A stretch of 64,000 nt of DNA from Ruegeria arenilitoris. Its GTDB lineage: Bacteria > Pseudomonadota > Alphaproteobacteria > Rhodobacterales > Rhodobacteraceae. Below are positions 8,910-17,454 of the stretch, one piece after another; positions within the stretch are counted from its first letter, which is position 1; each line of letters starts with the position of its first letter. Where the stretch lies: assembly GCF_013030985.1 (NCBI RefSeq), contig NZ_WPYP01000006.1:62001-126000 (forward strand), read 5' to 3'. Position numbers and translations under genes: made by a program. A model generated the notes under the pieces. It did not search any database, was not told the origin of the DNA, and worked only from the letters and a program-made list of their open reading frames with translations.

Positions 8910-9470
8910 ATGTTCACGCGCCGTACCTTTCTGACCGCAACCGCAGCCGCCAGCCTTGTGCCCGGCGTTGCGGCCGCAAAGAAGAAAGCTGTCGAATACG
9001 ACCCCACCCCGCAATTTGTGCGCATCAAAAAGCAGTTCCAGCCGGGACAGTTGCTGGTCGCGCCGCGGTCGTTCTACCTGTACTACGTGACCGAGCCGCG
9101 CAAGGCGGTTCGCTATGGCTGCGGAGTGGGCAAAGCCGGGCTGGAGTTTACCGGCACTGCCACCATCGACGTCAAGAAAGAGTGGCCAACCTGGCGCCCC
9201 ACCGACGAGATGATCGAGCGCGAACCCGTCACCTATGCCCGCTTCAAGGACAATGATTATGTTCAGCCCGGGGGCGGCGACAACCCGTTGGGCGCGCGGG
9301 CACTGTACCTGTTCCAAAACGGCGTCGACACCTATTTCCGCATTCACGGCACCACGCAGCCGCAGACCATCGGTCATGCGGTCTCAAACGGTTGCATCCG
9401 AATGATGAATGAACACGTGATCGACCTCTATGAACGTGTGCCGGTTGGGACCGTCGTGACCGTCGTCTGA
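8910..9470 (+). CDS. L,D-transpeptidase (YkuD domain), Tat-type signal
   Basis: A 186-residue exported YkuD-fold protein that would form 3-3 peptidoglycan cross-links or attach proteins to the wall. The catalytic region IHGTTQP...SNGCIRMMN contains the conserved His and the Ser-x-Gly-Cys nucleophile motif (about residues 147-170). The N-terminus FTRRTFLTATAAASLVPG is a twin-arginine-type signal peptide ending near AAA. I chose the ATG at 8910, preceded by AGAGAG; an upstream in-frame TTG would add nine residues without family resemblance. It ends one base from the stop of the convergent esterase gene, the two stops forming the palindrome TGATCA. Confidence 0.9.
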   Translation: MFTRRTFLTATAAASLVPGVAAAKKKAVEYDPTPQFVRIKKQFQPGQLLVAPRSFYLYYVTEPRKAVRYGCGVGKAGLEFTGTATIDVKKEWPTWRPTDEMIEREPVTYARFKDNDYVQPGGGDNPLGARALYLFQNGVDTYFRIHGTTQPQTIGHAVSNGCIRMMNEHVIDLYERVPVGTVVTVV

Positions 9471-10109
9471 TCACTGCTGGGCCGCCGCGATAAGCTCCAG
9501 CACGTGAGGTCCCAGGTTTTCAACGATCAAAGCCACGCCGTCGGCATTCGGGTGAATGCCGTCCGGTTGCATAAACTGGCGGGCGGCGTCGGGATCGCCC
9601 TCGGCAGTCAGGCCGGAGAAAAAACTGGGGGCATAGCCAGTTTCATACTGGCCTGCCAGATCCGGGTAGATGGCATCAAACGCCTGTTTATAGTCGGCGC
9701 CATAATTCCCCGGCGCCTGCATTCCGACCAATAGGATATCGACATCCGCCGCGCCCGCCGCTTTGACAATCGTTTCAAGATTGGCCCGCGACACCGCCGG
9801 GTCGATCCCCCGCAGCAGATCATTGCCGCCAAGCGCCACGATCATCCCGTCCACCTCTGGCGTAAGGGTCCAGTCCACCCGCGCCGCGCCGCCTGCCGTG
9901 GTATCCCCGGACACGCCGGCGTTGATCAGGCGCACATCCGCACCCTGCGCCTGCAGCCAGCGATCCAACTGAGGCACAAAACCGTCTTGTTCGGGCAGCC
10001 CATAGCCTTGCGTCAGCGAATCCCCTAATGCGGCGATCACCACTTGCTCGGCTGTGGCCGCAAAGCCGCAACACGCAAACAGCATCGACATCAAAGCCTT
10101 GCGCAACAT
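9471..10109 (-). CDS. tesA: GDSL-family arylesterase / lysophospholipase-like, periplasmic
   Basis: A 212-residue SGNH hydrolase related to TesA. Block I is ALGDSLTQGYG (nucleophile Ser), block III VALGGNDLLRG (oxyanion Asn), and block V DGIHPN supplies the catalytic Asp and His. The start at 10109 gives a plausible signal peptide (MLRKALMSMLFACCGFAATA); a longer frame would run into the divergent ABC gene. Only 47 bp separate it from the divergent ATPase, a pairing (esterase with YbbA/YbbP-type transporter) conserved in many proteobacteria, suggesting a shared role in lipid or envelope handling. Confidence 0.88.
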   Translation of the reverse strand: MLRKALMSMLFACCGFAATAEQVVIAALGDSLTQGYGLPEQDGFVPQLDRWLQAQGADVRLINAGVSGDTTAGGAARVDWTLTPEVDGMIVALGGNDLLRGIDPAVSRANLETIVKAAGAADVDILLVGMQAPGNYGADYKQAFDAIYPDLAGQYETGYAPSFFSGLTAEGDPDAARQFMQPDGIHPNADGVALIVENLGPHVLELIAAAQQ

Positions 10110-10156
10110 CTGAACCGCTCCATATCCCAATTGACCGTCCCCATCCGGAAAGCCCC

Positions 10157-10852
10157 ATGACGACACCCATTCTTTCGCTCCAAAATGCCGCTTTGTCGCT
10201 GGATGGCAATGCCGGCCGGGTAAATATTCTGCATGACATCACCCTGACCGTCACCCAAGGCGAAACGCTGGGGTTGGTTGGACCGTCAGGGTCCGGCAAG
10301 TCCTCACTGCTGATGCTGATGGGCGGGCTGGAGCAGGCGACCGGGGGCGAAATCACTGCTTTGGGCCATGATCTGACAGGAATGGATGAGGATGCGCTTG
10401 CCCGGTTCAGGCGTGATGCAATGGGGGTGGTGTTTCAGAACTTTCACCTGATCCCCACCATGACCGCACTGGAAAACGTGGCCACTCCGCTGGAACTGGC
10501 TGGGCACAAGGATGCCTTTGTTCGTGCCGCGGCCGAACTGGACGCGGTGGGCCTGTCGCATCGGCGCGACCACTACCCCGCGCAATTGTCGGGGGGTGAG
10601 CAGCAACGGGTGGCGCTGGCGCGCGCATCCGCTCCGCGCCCTCAGATCCTGCTGGCCGACGAGCCGACGGGGAACCTCGACGAAACCACCGGTGCGGCCA
10701 TCGTCGATCTGTTGTTCGGTTTGCGTGACAGACACGGTGCCACGCTGGTTCTGGTCACCCACAGCCACAGTCTGGCGCGAAAATGCGACCGGGTGATCCG
10801 GTTGCGGGATGGCACCATCGCAGAAGACACGCAACAAGAGGCCGCGGAATGA
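10157..10852 (+). CDS. ybbA: ABC transporter ATP-binding protein (YbbA/LolD-like)
   Basis: A 231-residue ATPase of the MacB/LolD group. Walker A is GPSGSGKSSLL, the signature LSGGEQQRVALARA, and Walker B ILLADEPTGNLD; the conserved FQNFHLIPTMTALENV segment contains the Q-loop. These ATPases drive mechanotransmission permeases rather than classical substrate channels. The ATG at 10157 begins MTTPILSLQNAALSL, the expected N-terminus. The stop overlaps the start of the permease gene (ATGA). Confidence 0.92.
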   Translation: MTTPILSLQNAALSLDGNAGRVNILHDITLTVTQGETLGLVGPSGSGKSSLLMLMGGLEQATGGEITALGHDLTGMDEDALARFRRDAMGVVFQNFHLIPTMTALENVATPLELAGHKDAFVRAAAELDAVGLSHRRDHYPAQLSGGEQQRVALARASAPRPQILLADEPTGNLDETTGAAIVDLLFGLRDRHGATLVLVTHSHSLARKCDRVIRLRDGTIAEDTQQEAAE

Positions 10853-13377
10853 GCCTGCGTCTGGCCGGTCGTCTGGCACGCAGGGAGCTGCGCGGCGGCG
10901 TGCGCGGCTTTCGCGTGTTTCTGGCTTGTCTGGCGCTGGGGGTGGCTGCCATTGCCGCTATCGGGTCGGTGCGTTCTGCGATCCAGACCGGGCTGACGCA
11001 GGAAGGCGCGGCGCTGCTGGGCGGAGACGCGCAGCTGGAATTCACCTACCGCTTTGCCACTGAGGACGAGCGCGCGTGGATGCAACAAGCCGCAACCGAA
11101 GTGTCCGAGGTTGTGGATTTCCGCTCGATGGCCGTCGTGCGTCAGGGGGGCGAAATCCAGCGCGCCCTGACGCAGGTGAAAGCCGTGGACGCAGCCTATC
11201 CGTTGTTGGGAACAGCAAAGCTGAAGCCTGACCAATCGCTTTCCGCCGCGCTGGACGGCCAACAGGGCCTGCCCGGAGCGGTCATGGACCCGGTGCTGAT
11301 GGATCGGCTAGGCCTGTCCGTCGGAGACCGCTTTGCACTTGGGACGCAGGATTTCGTGCTGACGGCCGCCTTGATCCATGAACCCGACGGCGCTGCAGAT
11401 GGCTTTGGCTTGGGGCCGCGCACTTTGGTCCGGACGAGTGACTTGCAGGCATCCGGCCTGTTGGCACCGGGGACGTTATTTTCCACAAAATACAGGTTGA
11501 ACCTGCCACCAGGGGCCAACCTCGAACTGCTGTCATCGGATGCAAAGCGGAGTTTCGACGGCACCGGCATGCGTTGGACCGATGCCCGCAACGGGGCGCC
11601 GGGGATTGCCGAGTTTGTCGCGCGGCTCAGCGCCTTTCTTGTTCTGGTCGGCCTGTCCGGTCTGGCGGTAGGTGGCATAGGCGTATCGGCTGCCGTCCGC
11701 GCTTATCTGGCGCAGAAGACCGAAACCATCGCCACACTGCGCACGCTGGGCGCGGATCGCGCAACGATTTTCCAAACCTACCTGATCCAGATCGGGGCTT
11801 TGTCAGGGATCGGCATTGCGTTGGGGATCGCTCTGGGGGCGGTATTGCCCCTGTTGCTGGCTCCGCTGATCGAGGCTCGCCTGCCCGTCCCTGCCGTTTT
11901 CGCGCTCTACCCCCGCCCTCTGGCCGAGGCCGCGCTGTATGGATTACTGACCGCGTTCCTGTTCACTCTCTGGCCTCTCGCCCGGACCGAGGAGGTCCGC
12001 GCCGCAACCCTGTTCCGCGACGCGCTGTCATCCGCGCGCGCGCTTCCACGCACCGCCTTCGTGGTCGCAACCGGGATCGGGCTGGCTCTGCTGATCGCAT
12101 CCGCCGCTTGGTTCAGCGGCTCGGTGCGCCTGACGCTCTGGACATCCGCAGGGCTGGTCGGCGCGCTGGTTCTGCTGTCCCTTTCGGCCCTTGCGATCCG
12201 TAGACTGGCCCGCATCAGCACCACAGCCGCCCGTGGCCGACCTGCCCTTCGATGGGCTTTGTCGGCGATCTCGGATCCGCGTGAAGGGGCTGCTTCGGTT
12301 GTGTTGTCTCTGGGGCTGGGTCTTTCGGTGCTAGCAGCGGTTGGCCAGATCGACGGGACCCTGCGCAATGCGATCTCGGGCAACCTGCCCGACGTGGCCC
12401 CGTCGTATTTCTTTGTCGACATTCAAAAAGACCAGATGCCCGGGTTTAGAGAACGGCTGGAAACCGACCCCGCCGTCAGCCGCATCGAAAGCGCCCCGAT
12501 GCTGCGTGGGATCATCACCCAGATCAACGGCCAGCCTGCCCGCGATGTCGCGGGCGATCACTGGGTTCTGGATGGGGATCGGGGCGTAACCTATTCCGCC
12601 ACACCGCCCAAAAACGCCCGCATCACCGCAGGCGCATGGTGGCCCGAGGATTACTCAGGCACGCCGCAAGTCAGCTTCGCCGCTGAAGAAGCCGAAGAGA
12701 TAGGTCTGGCCCTTGGCGACGAATTGACCGTGAACATTCTGGGCCGCGACATCACCGCCGAAATCACTTCTTTCCGCGAGGTTGATTTTTCGACCGCTGG
12801 CATGGGGTTCATCATGTCGATGAATCCCTCCGCCCTTGCCGGGGCGCCGCATAGTTTCATCGCCACCGTCTATGCCGAAGAACAGGCCGAGGCCGCCATC
12901 CTGCGCGATCTGGCAGGGCAGTTCCCCAACATCACTGCAATCCGGGTGCGCGATGCGATTGACCGCGTCTCGGGCCTGCTGGCCGGGCTGGCCGCCGCGA
13001 CTTCTTACGGTGCGGGAGTATCCTTGCTGACCGGCTTCCTTGTGTTGATCGGAGCCGCCGCCGCAGGTGAAACCGCGCGCCGTTACGAATCCGCGATCTT
13101 AAAGACGCTGGGCGCGGACCGGCGGCGCATATTGATCAGCTTCGCCCTGCGCTCGGCCCTGCTGGGGGCGGCGGCCGGGGCCGTTGCCCTGCTGACTGGC
13201 ATTTTAGGGGGATGGGCCGTCGCCACCTACATCTTCGACACCGGCTTCTCGGTCATCTGGACCTCAGCCCTAGGCATCGTTCTGGCCGGCATTTTGGTGA
13301 CCTTGGGCGCGGGCCTTGCCTTTGCCCTGCGCCCCCTGGCCGTACGTCCGGCCCGCATTCTGCGGGCTACCGACTGA
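10849..13377 (+). CDS. ybbP: FtsX-like ABC permease (YbbP family)
   Basis: An 842-residue inner-membrane protein with the FtsX/MacB duplicated architecture: a first transmembrane helix near residues 22-41, a periplasmic domain, a cluster of helices around 255-460, a second periplasmic domain, and a C-terminal three-helix bundle (about 700-835). The conserved cytoplasmic motif before helix 3, AQKTETIATLRTLGADRATIF, and its second copy YESAILKTLGADRRRI are both present. It forms a complex with the preceding ATPase. The physiological substrate is unknown. It starts at the ATG overlapping the ATPase stop. Confidence 0.92.
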   Translation: MSLRLAGRLARRELRGGVRGFRVFLACLALGVAAIAAIGSVRSAIQTGLTQEGAALLGGDAQLEFTYRFATEDERAWMQQAATEVSEVVDFRSMAVVRQGGEIQRALTQVKAVDAAYPLLGTAKLKPDQSLSAALDGQQGLPGAVMDPVLMDRLGLSVGDRFALGTQDFVLTAALIHEPDGAADGFGLGPRTLVRTSDLQASGLLAPGTLFSTKYRLNLPPGANLELLSSDAKRSFDGTGMRWTDARNGAPGIAEFVARLSAFLVLVGLSGLAVGGIGVSAAVRAYLAQKTETIATLRTLGADRATIFQTYLIQIGALSGIGIALGIALGAVLPLLLAPLIEARLPVPAVFALYPRPLAEAALYGLLTAFLFTLWPLARTEEVRAATLFRDALSSARALPRTAFVVATGIGLALLIASAAWFSGSVRLTLWTSAGLVGALVLLSLSALAIRRLARISTTAARGRPALRWALSAISDPREGAASVVLSLGLGLSVLAAVGQIDGTLRNAISGNLPDVAPSYFFVDIQKDQMPGFRERLETDPAVSRIESAPMLRGIITQINGQPARDVAGDHWVLDGDRGVTYSATPPKNARITAGAWWPEDYSGTPQVSFAAEEAEEIGLALGDELTVNILGRDITAEITSFREVDFSTAGMGFIMSMNPSALAGAPHSFIATVYAEEQAEAAILRDLAGQFPNITAIRVRDAIDRVSGLLAGLAAATSYGAGVSLLTGFLVLIGAAAAGETARRYESAILKTLGADRRRILISFALRSALLGAAAGAVALLTGILGGWAVATYIFDTGFSVIWTSALGIVLAGILVTLGAGLAFALRPLAVRPARILRATD

Positions 13378-13379
13378 TC

Positions 13380-13826
13380 TCAGCGCACGCAGGCGACCGG
13401 TTGCAGGATTTGCAGCAAGTGGTCGTTGTCGCAAACCAGCGCGTCCAGCGTGATCTCATCCAGCGAGGCATAGAACACCTCTGCCGCGTCCTGCAGCGCC
13501 AGCCGCAACCGGCAGGCATCCGTCAGGGGGCAGGTGTTGTCTGCATCCGCAAAGCACTCGGCAATCGGCAGGTTGCCTTCGACGTGGCGGAACACCGAGC
13601 CGATGCGGATTTGATCGGCTGGACGTGCCAGAGACATGCCACCGTTGCGACCGCGTTGCGTGCTCAGGTAGTTCAGCTGGCTCAGTTGGTTGATCACCTG
13701 CGCCAAATGGTTTTCCGAGATGTTGCACACATCGGCGATCTCGGCCTTCGTCACCAGCCGATCCTGATGCGCCGCGCAATACATCAACAGGCGCACCGCG
13801 ATATTTGTCCGTTTGGTAATCCTCAT
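13380..13826 (-). CDS. nsrR: Rrf2-family transcriptional regulator, NsrR-like
   Basis: A 148-residue winged-helix regulator. The N-terminus MRITKRTNIAVRLLMYCA and the helix-turn-helix AEIADVCNISENHLAQVINQL are typical of Rrf2 proteins, and three cysteines (C91, C99, C105) are placed to bind an Fe-S cluster, as in the NO sensor NsrR. I chose the ATG at 13826, since the upstream extension lies in the operator region. A dyad close to the NsrR consensus lies 19-41 bp upstream, which argues for NsrR with autoregulation rather than RirA or IscR. No norCB or hmp genes are nearby. Confidence 0.75.
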   Translation of the reverse strand: MRITKRTNIAVRLLMYCAAHQDRLVTKAEIADVCNISENHLAQVINQLSQLNYLSTQRGRNGGMSLARPADQIRIGSVFRHVEGNLPIAECFADADNTCPLTDACRLRLALQDAAEVFYASLDEITLDALVCDNDHLLQILQPVACVR

Positions 13827-13844
13827 CGAGACCTCCCAAATTTC

Positions 13845-13867
13845 AAGATGCGATCTTATTGCATGTC
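13845..13867. promoter_or_regulatory. Candidate NsrR operator
   Basis: The 23-bp sequence has half-sites AAGATGC and GCATGTC in the spacing of the NsrR consensus (AAGATGCATTT and its complement), with the outer part of each arm matching and the centre diverging. It lies between the start codons of the Rrf2 regulator and the divergent gene at 13921, so it could control either. Supported by pattern only. Confidence 0.5.
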
Positions 13868-13882
13868 CGACAAAAAAGCGGT

Positions 13883-13896
13883 TTGACATACATCAA
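13883..13896. promoter_or_regulatory. Candidate FNR/FnrL/DnrD-type binding box
   Basis: TTGAC-N4-ATCAA is a near-consensus FNR-family dyad (TTGAT-N4-ATCAA; denitrification regulators of the Dnr type accept TTGAC). It lies 24 bp upstream of the gene at 13921 and 57 bp upstream of the NsrR-like gene. Combined with the adjacent NsrR-type dyad it suggests oxygen/NO-responsive control of this divergent region. Confidence 0.5.
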
Positions 13897-13920
13897 TCGC
13901 TCAAAAAGGACTTGCGGCGC

Positions 13921-14490
13921 ATGGCAGACCCTTATTTCTTTGGCTATGGCAGCCTGGTGAACCTTACGACCCATGATTTTCCCGACCCACATCCAGCGCA
14001 GTTGAAGGGGTGGCGGCGGGCATGGCGACACACCGATCTGCGCCCCGTGGCCTTTCTGACCGCGATTCCGGACCCTGAGTCCCGGATCGAGGGGATGATC
14101 GCCCATGTCCCAAAAAATGACTGGGCAGCACTGGACGAACGGGAATGGGCCTATAACCGGATTCCCACGACCCACGCCGTCACGCACCCCCTGACCCATG
14201 ATGTTGAAATCGCTGTTTACGCGGTACCGCAGGGCCGTCACTCCGAGCCCATCAATCGCCATCCGCTGTTGCTCAGCTATATCGACGTGGTCGTGCAGGG
14301 GTATCTGCGCACCTTTGGCGAGGACGGTGCCGACCGGTTCTTTGCCACGACCGACGGGTGGGACGCGCCGATTCTGAACGACCGGGCCGAACCCCGCTAT
14401 CCCCGGCACCAGCAGTTGAAACCGGCCGAGACGGAATTTGTCGATGACCGCCTGAGGCGTTTTTCTGCGTCGATCGTGCAAACCGCATAG
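13921..14490 (+). CDS. Gamma-glutamylcyclotransferase-like (AIG2/GGCT fold) protein
   Basis: A 189-residue cytoplasmic protein beginning FFGYGSLVN, the substrate-binding YGSL loop of the gamma-glutamylcyclotransferase fold; RIEGMIAHVPKNDWAALDERE fits the conserved strand and catalytic acidic residue region. Such proteins release 5-oxoproline from gamma-glutamyl peptides or glutathione, but the exact substrate is not shown. The promoter region shared with the divergent NsrR-like gene holds FNR- and NsrR-type boxes, which is unusual for this family. A bidirectional terminator follows. Confidence 0.72.
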   Translation: MADPYFFGYGSLVNLTTHDFPDPHPAQLKGWRRAWRHTDLRPVAFLTAIPDPESRIEGMIAHVPKNDWAALDEREWAYNRIPTTHAVTHPLTHDVEIAVYAVPQGRHSEPINRHPLLLSYIDVVVQGYLRTFGEDGADRFFATTDGWDAPILNDRAEPRYPRHQQLKPAETEFVDDRLRRFSASIVQTA

Positions 14491-14492
14491 AA

Positions 14493-14520
14493 AAAGGCGG
14501 GGCCGATGGGCTCCGCCTTT
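14493..14520. terminator. Bidirectional terminator between convergent genes
   Basis: The inverted repeat AAAGGCGGgGCC-gat-GGGCtCCGCCTTT sits 2 bp after the gene at 13921 and 21 bp after the end of the convergent gltX. Flanking A and T runs on both sides would let it serve both strands. The stem has one G-T type irregularity. Confidence 0.75.
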
Positions 14521-14541
14521 CAATAATCAGTTCTGTCGTGA

Positions 14542-15867
14542 TCAGCCGCGCGCGCGGATCACCTGCAGCAGCGGCAGCAGGGTCGCCATTTCCGGCCCGC
14601 GCTCCATGCCCGTCAGCGCCTTGCGCAGCGGCATGAACAGACCCTTACCCTTGCGGCCCGTGGCCTCTTTCACGGCTTTGGTCCAGGTACCCCAGGTCTC
14701 GCCATCAAACGGGCCTTCGGGCAGCAAAGCGACTGCCTCAGCGATGAAGTCGCGGTCTTCGTCGGCGATCAGAGGCTCTGCCCCGTCGCGGCACAGCTCC
14801 CACCAGCCTTTGAGATCACCCAGAGTGGTGATGTTCTCGCGCGCCATGGCCCAGAAGGGCTCGGCCAGCTCTGCCGGAACGCCAGCCTCGGCCACCGCAT
14901 CGGCCACGTTCGCCAGCGGCAGCGATTGCAGATGTTTGGCGGTCAGCGGGAACAGGTCCTGCACGTCGAACTTGGTCGGCGCGGCACCAAAGCGACTGAC
15001 ATCAAAGCCTTCGATCAGTTCGGCCATGTCCGAGCGCAGCTCGACCGGATCGGACGAACCCAGACGCGCCATCAGGCTCAGCAGTGCCATCGGCTGAACG
15101 CCCTGTTCGCGCAAATCGCGCAGGGCCAGCGTTCCCAGACGCTTCGACAACGCCTCACCCTGCGGGCCGGTCAGCAGCGAGTGGTGCGCGAAACGCGGGC
15201 AGGTGCCGCCCAGCGCTTCGATGATCTGAATCTGCGTTGCAGTGTTGGTCACGTGATCCGAGCCACGCACCACATCGGTCACGCCCATCTCGGTGTCATC
15301 CACCACGGACGCAATCGTATAGAGAACCTGACCGTCACCGCGGATCAGAACCGGGTCAGACACCGAAGCCGCATCGATCGAGATGTCGCCCAGAATGCCG
15401 TCGTTCCACTCGATCCGTTCATGGTCCAGCTTGAAACGCCAGACACCATTGCCGCGCTCAGTGCGCAGGGCCTCTTTCTCGGCATCCGACAGGTTCAGCG
15501 CAGCGCGGTCATAGACCGGCGGCTTGCCCATATTCAGTTGCTTCTTGCGCTTCAGGTCCAGCTCGGTGGGCGTCTCGAACGCCTCATAGAACCGGCCCAT
15601 CTCGCGCAGCTTGTCGGCGGCCTCGGCATAGCGGTCCAGACGCTCGGACTGACGTTCAATCCGGTCCCAATGCAGGCCCAGCCACTCCATATCCTGCTTG
15701 ATGGCGTCGACATATTCTTCTTTCGACCGCTCAGGATCAGTGTCGTCGATACGCAGGATGAACGTGCCGCCGGCCTTGCGGGCGATCAGATAGTTCATCA
15801 GGGCGGTGCGCAGGTTGCCCACATGGATGTAACCGGTGGGCGACGGGGCAAAACGGGTGGTGGTCAT
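14542..15867 (-). CDS. gltX: Glutamate--tRNA ligase
   Basis: A 441-residue class I synthetase charging tRNA with glutamate. The HIGH-type motif is SPTGYIHVGNLRTAL near the N-terminus and the KMSKS-type motif is EALSKRLG near residue 245; both are in the divergent form known from one of the two GluRS paralogues that many alphaproteobacteria carry. The length is short of the usual 465-480. In organisms without GlnRS, one paralogue often makes Glu-tRNA(Gln) for the GatCAB amidotransferase; whether this copy does so cannot be read here. The C-terminal anticodon-binding helical domain is present. Confidence 0.93.
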   Translation of the reverse strand: MTTTRFAPSPTGYIHVGNLRTALMNYLIARKAGGTFILRIDDTDPERSKEEYVDAIKQDMEWLGLHWDRIERQSERLDRYAEAADKLREMGRFYEAFETPTELDLKRKKQLNMGKPPVYDRAALNLSDAEKEALRTERGNGVWRFKLDHERIEWNDGILGDISIDAASVSDPVLIRGDGQVLYTIASVVDDTEMGVTDVVRGSDHVTNTATQIQIIEALGGTCPRFAHHSLLTGPQGEALSKRLGTLALRDLREQGVQPMALLSLMARLGSSDPVELRSDMAELIEGFDVSRFGAAPTKFDVQDLFPLTAKHLQSLPLANVADAVAEAGVPAELAEPFWAMARENITTLGDLKGWWELCRDGAEPLIADEDRDFIAEAVALLPEGPFDGETWGTWTKAVKEATGRKGKGLFMPLRKALTGMERGPEMATLLPLLQVIRARG

Positions 15868-15966
15868 GGGTGTCTCCTGTTGGCGCGGCTCATGTCACAG
15901 GACGGGCCAATTGTCCAGACGAACACCTTTTGCAACGACCTAGTTGGGAATTGACCAGCCAGCTAT

Positions 15967-16401
15967 TCAGGTCGGTTCGACTGGCCAATGCTTCTCGAGA
16001 TCCTCAAGCCCGGCGCGGATCAACTCGGCCAGAACGTCCAGATCGATATCCGCCAGCTTGTTCACATAAAGGCAGGACTTGCCCAGCTTGTGCTTGCCCA
16101 ACCGGGACAGGATGTCGCCGAAATCCGCATAGCCGGGCATGATGTAGATCGACAGCGCCGCCTTGCGCGGGGAAAAGCCAGTGGCCAGAAAATCGCCCTC
16201 ACGTCCGGATTTGTAGCGGTAGTGATAGCGGCCATAGCCCACGATCGATGGACCCCACATGACCGGCTCGAACCCAGTTGTTTTGCGGAAAAGCCTATCC
16301 AAAGCCAGCGCATCCCCGGCCTTTGATGCCGGTTGGACCGCCGACAAAAAGCGCTCGACACTTTCGCCAGTAGGGACGGTTTTGTTTTCAGATCGCGGCA
16401 T
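15967..16401 (-). CDS. DUF1801 domain protein
   Basis: A 144-residue cytoplasmic protein of the DUF1801 (YdhG-like) family. The conserved sequences EPVMWGPSIVGYGRYHYRY and LSIYIMPGY followed by LGKHKLGKSCLYVNKLADID are diagnostic. No biochemical role is established. I chose the ATG at 16401 over an in-frame TTG two codons upstream. It diverges from the metallo-hydrolase gene across about 115 bp. Confidence 0.85.
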   Translation of the reverse strand: MPRSENKTVPTGESVERFLSAVQPASKAGDALALDRLFRKTTGFEPVMWGPSIVGYGRYHYRYKSGREGDFLATGFSPRKAALSIYIMPGYADFGDILSRLGKHKLGKSCLYVNKLADIDLDVLAELIRAGLEDLEKHWPVEPT

Positions 16402-16517
16402 GAACAAGAATTAACACGACATGTTCATACACGCATCCCACTTCTTAAGGGTATAGTCTGGCAAGGGCCTCTTGCCGACCTAACTCACCAACAGGTGTTC
16501 TGACAGGGAGAACCACA

Positions 16518-17450
16518 ATGACCATCAAACTCACACGCCGCGCCGCATTGGGTTCTGCGGCCGCTTTGCCGTTTGCGGCAGCCGCGACCCCGCTTTTGGC
16601 CGCCGGAGCCGAGGCCAAGGCGAACTCGACCATCGCCAAATCGTTCACGCTGGGTGATTTCACCGTCACCACTTTGCTGGATGGCAGCCTGCCCCGTGAC
16701 GGTGCAAAGGAGATTTTCGGCGGAGGTGCCTCGGATGAGGATTTCGCCAAGGTGTCGGCCGACAACTTCATCTCGCCAGAAGTGGCGCAGTTCTTCTTCA
16801 CCCCTACGCTGGTCAATACCGGGTCCGAACTGGTGCTGTTCGACACTGGCCTTGGTAAAGGTGGCATTCAGGCTGCGCTGGCGGATGCGGATGTCACCCC
16901 CGATCAGATCAACGTTGTTGTCATCACCCACATGCACCCCGACCATATCGGCGGCATGACCACGAATGACGCGCCGACCTTCCCCAATGCACGTTATGTC
17001 ACCGCATCACCCGAGTATGATTTCTGGGCGGCGCAAGAGGCCGGAAACCGGGTCGGCGATATGGTGGCCGCCAAGGTGACACCACTGGCCGAGAAAATGA
17101 CCTTTATCGAAGACGGTGGTGAAGTTGCCTCGGGTATCACCGCCGTCGCGGCTCATGGGCACACGCCCGGCCACACGGTTTATCATCTGGAAAGCAACGG
17201 TCAGCGGCTGGTCCTGACTGCTGACTTGGCCAACCACTATGTCTGGTCCTTTGCCCATCCGGAATGGGAAGTGCGGTTTGACATGGATAAGGCGGCGGCC
17301 ACCGCCTCGCGTCGCAATGTTCTGGGCATGCTGGCTGCCGACAAGGTGCCGATGATCGGCTATCACATGCCCTTCCCTGCCGCTGGCTTCGTCGAAACCC
17401 GCGGCGACGGGTTCCGCTTCGTGCCGGTCAGCTATCAGATGATGGGCTAG
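16518..17450 (+). CDS. Metallo-beta-lactamase-fold hydrolase, Tat-exported
   Basis: A 310-residue MBL-fold protein. The metal motif is ITHMHPDHIGG near residue 138, with further ligands in AAHGHTPGHTVY and the Asp of LTADLANHYVW; together they would bind two metal ions in the periplasm. The N-terminus LTRRAALGSAAALPFAAAA is a twin-arginine signal. Related proteins include quorum-quenching lactonases and many uncharacterised hydrolases, so the substrate is open. A good ribosome-binding site (CAGGGAG) precedes the ATG. Confidence 0.85.
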   Translation: MTIKLTRRAALGSAAALPFAAAATPLLAAGAEAKANSTIAKSFTLGDFTVTTLLDGSLPRDGAKEIFGGGASDEDFAKVSADNFISPEVAQFFFTPTLVNTGSELVLFDTGLGKGGIQAALADADVTPDQINVVVITHMHPDHIGGMTTNDAPTFPNARYVTASPEYDFWAAQEAGNRVGDMVAAKVTPLAEKMTFIEDGGEVASGITAVAAHGHTPGHTVYHLESNGQRLVLTADLANHYVWSFAHPEWEVRFDMDKAAATASRRNVLGMLAADKVPMIGYHMPFPAAGFVETRGDGFRFVPVSYQMMG

Positions 17451-17454
17451 CCCC

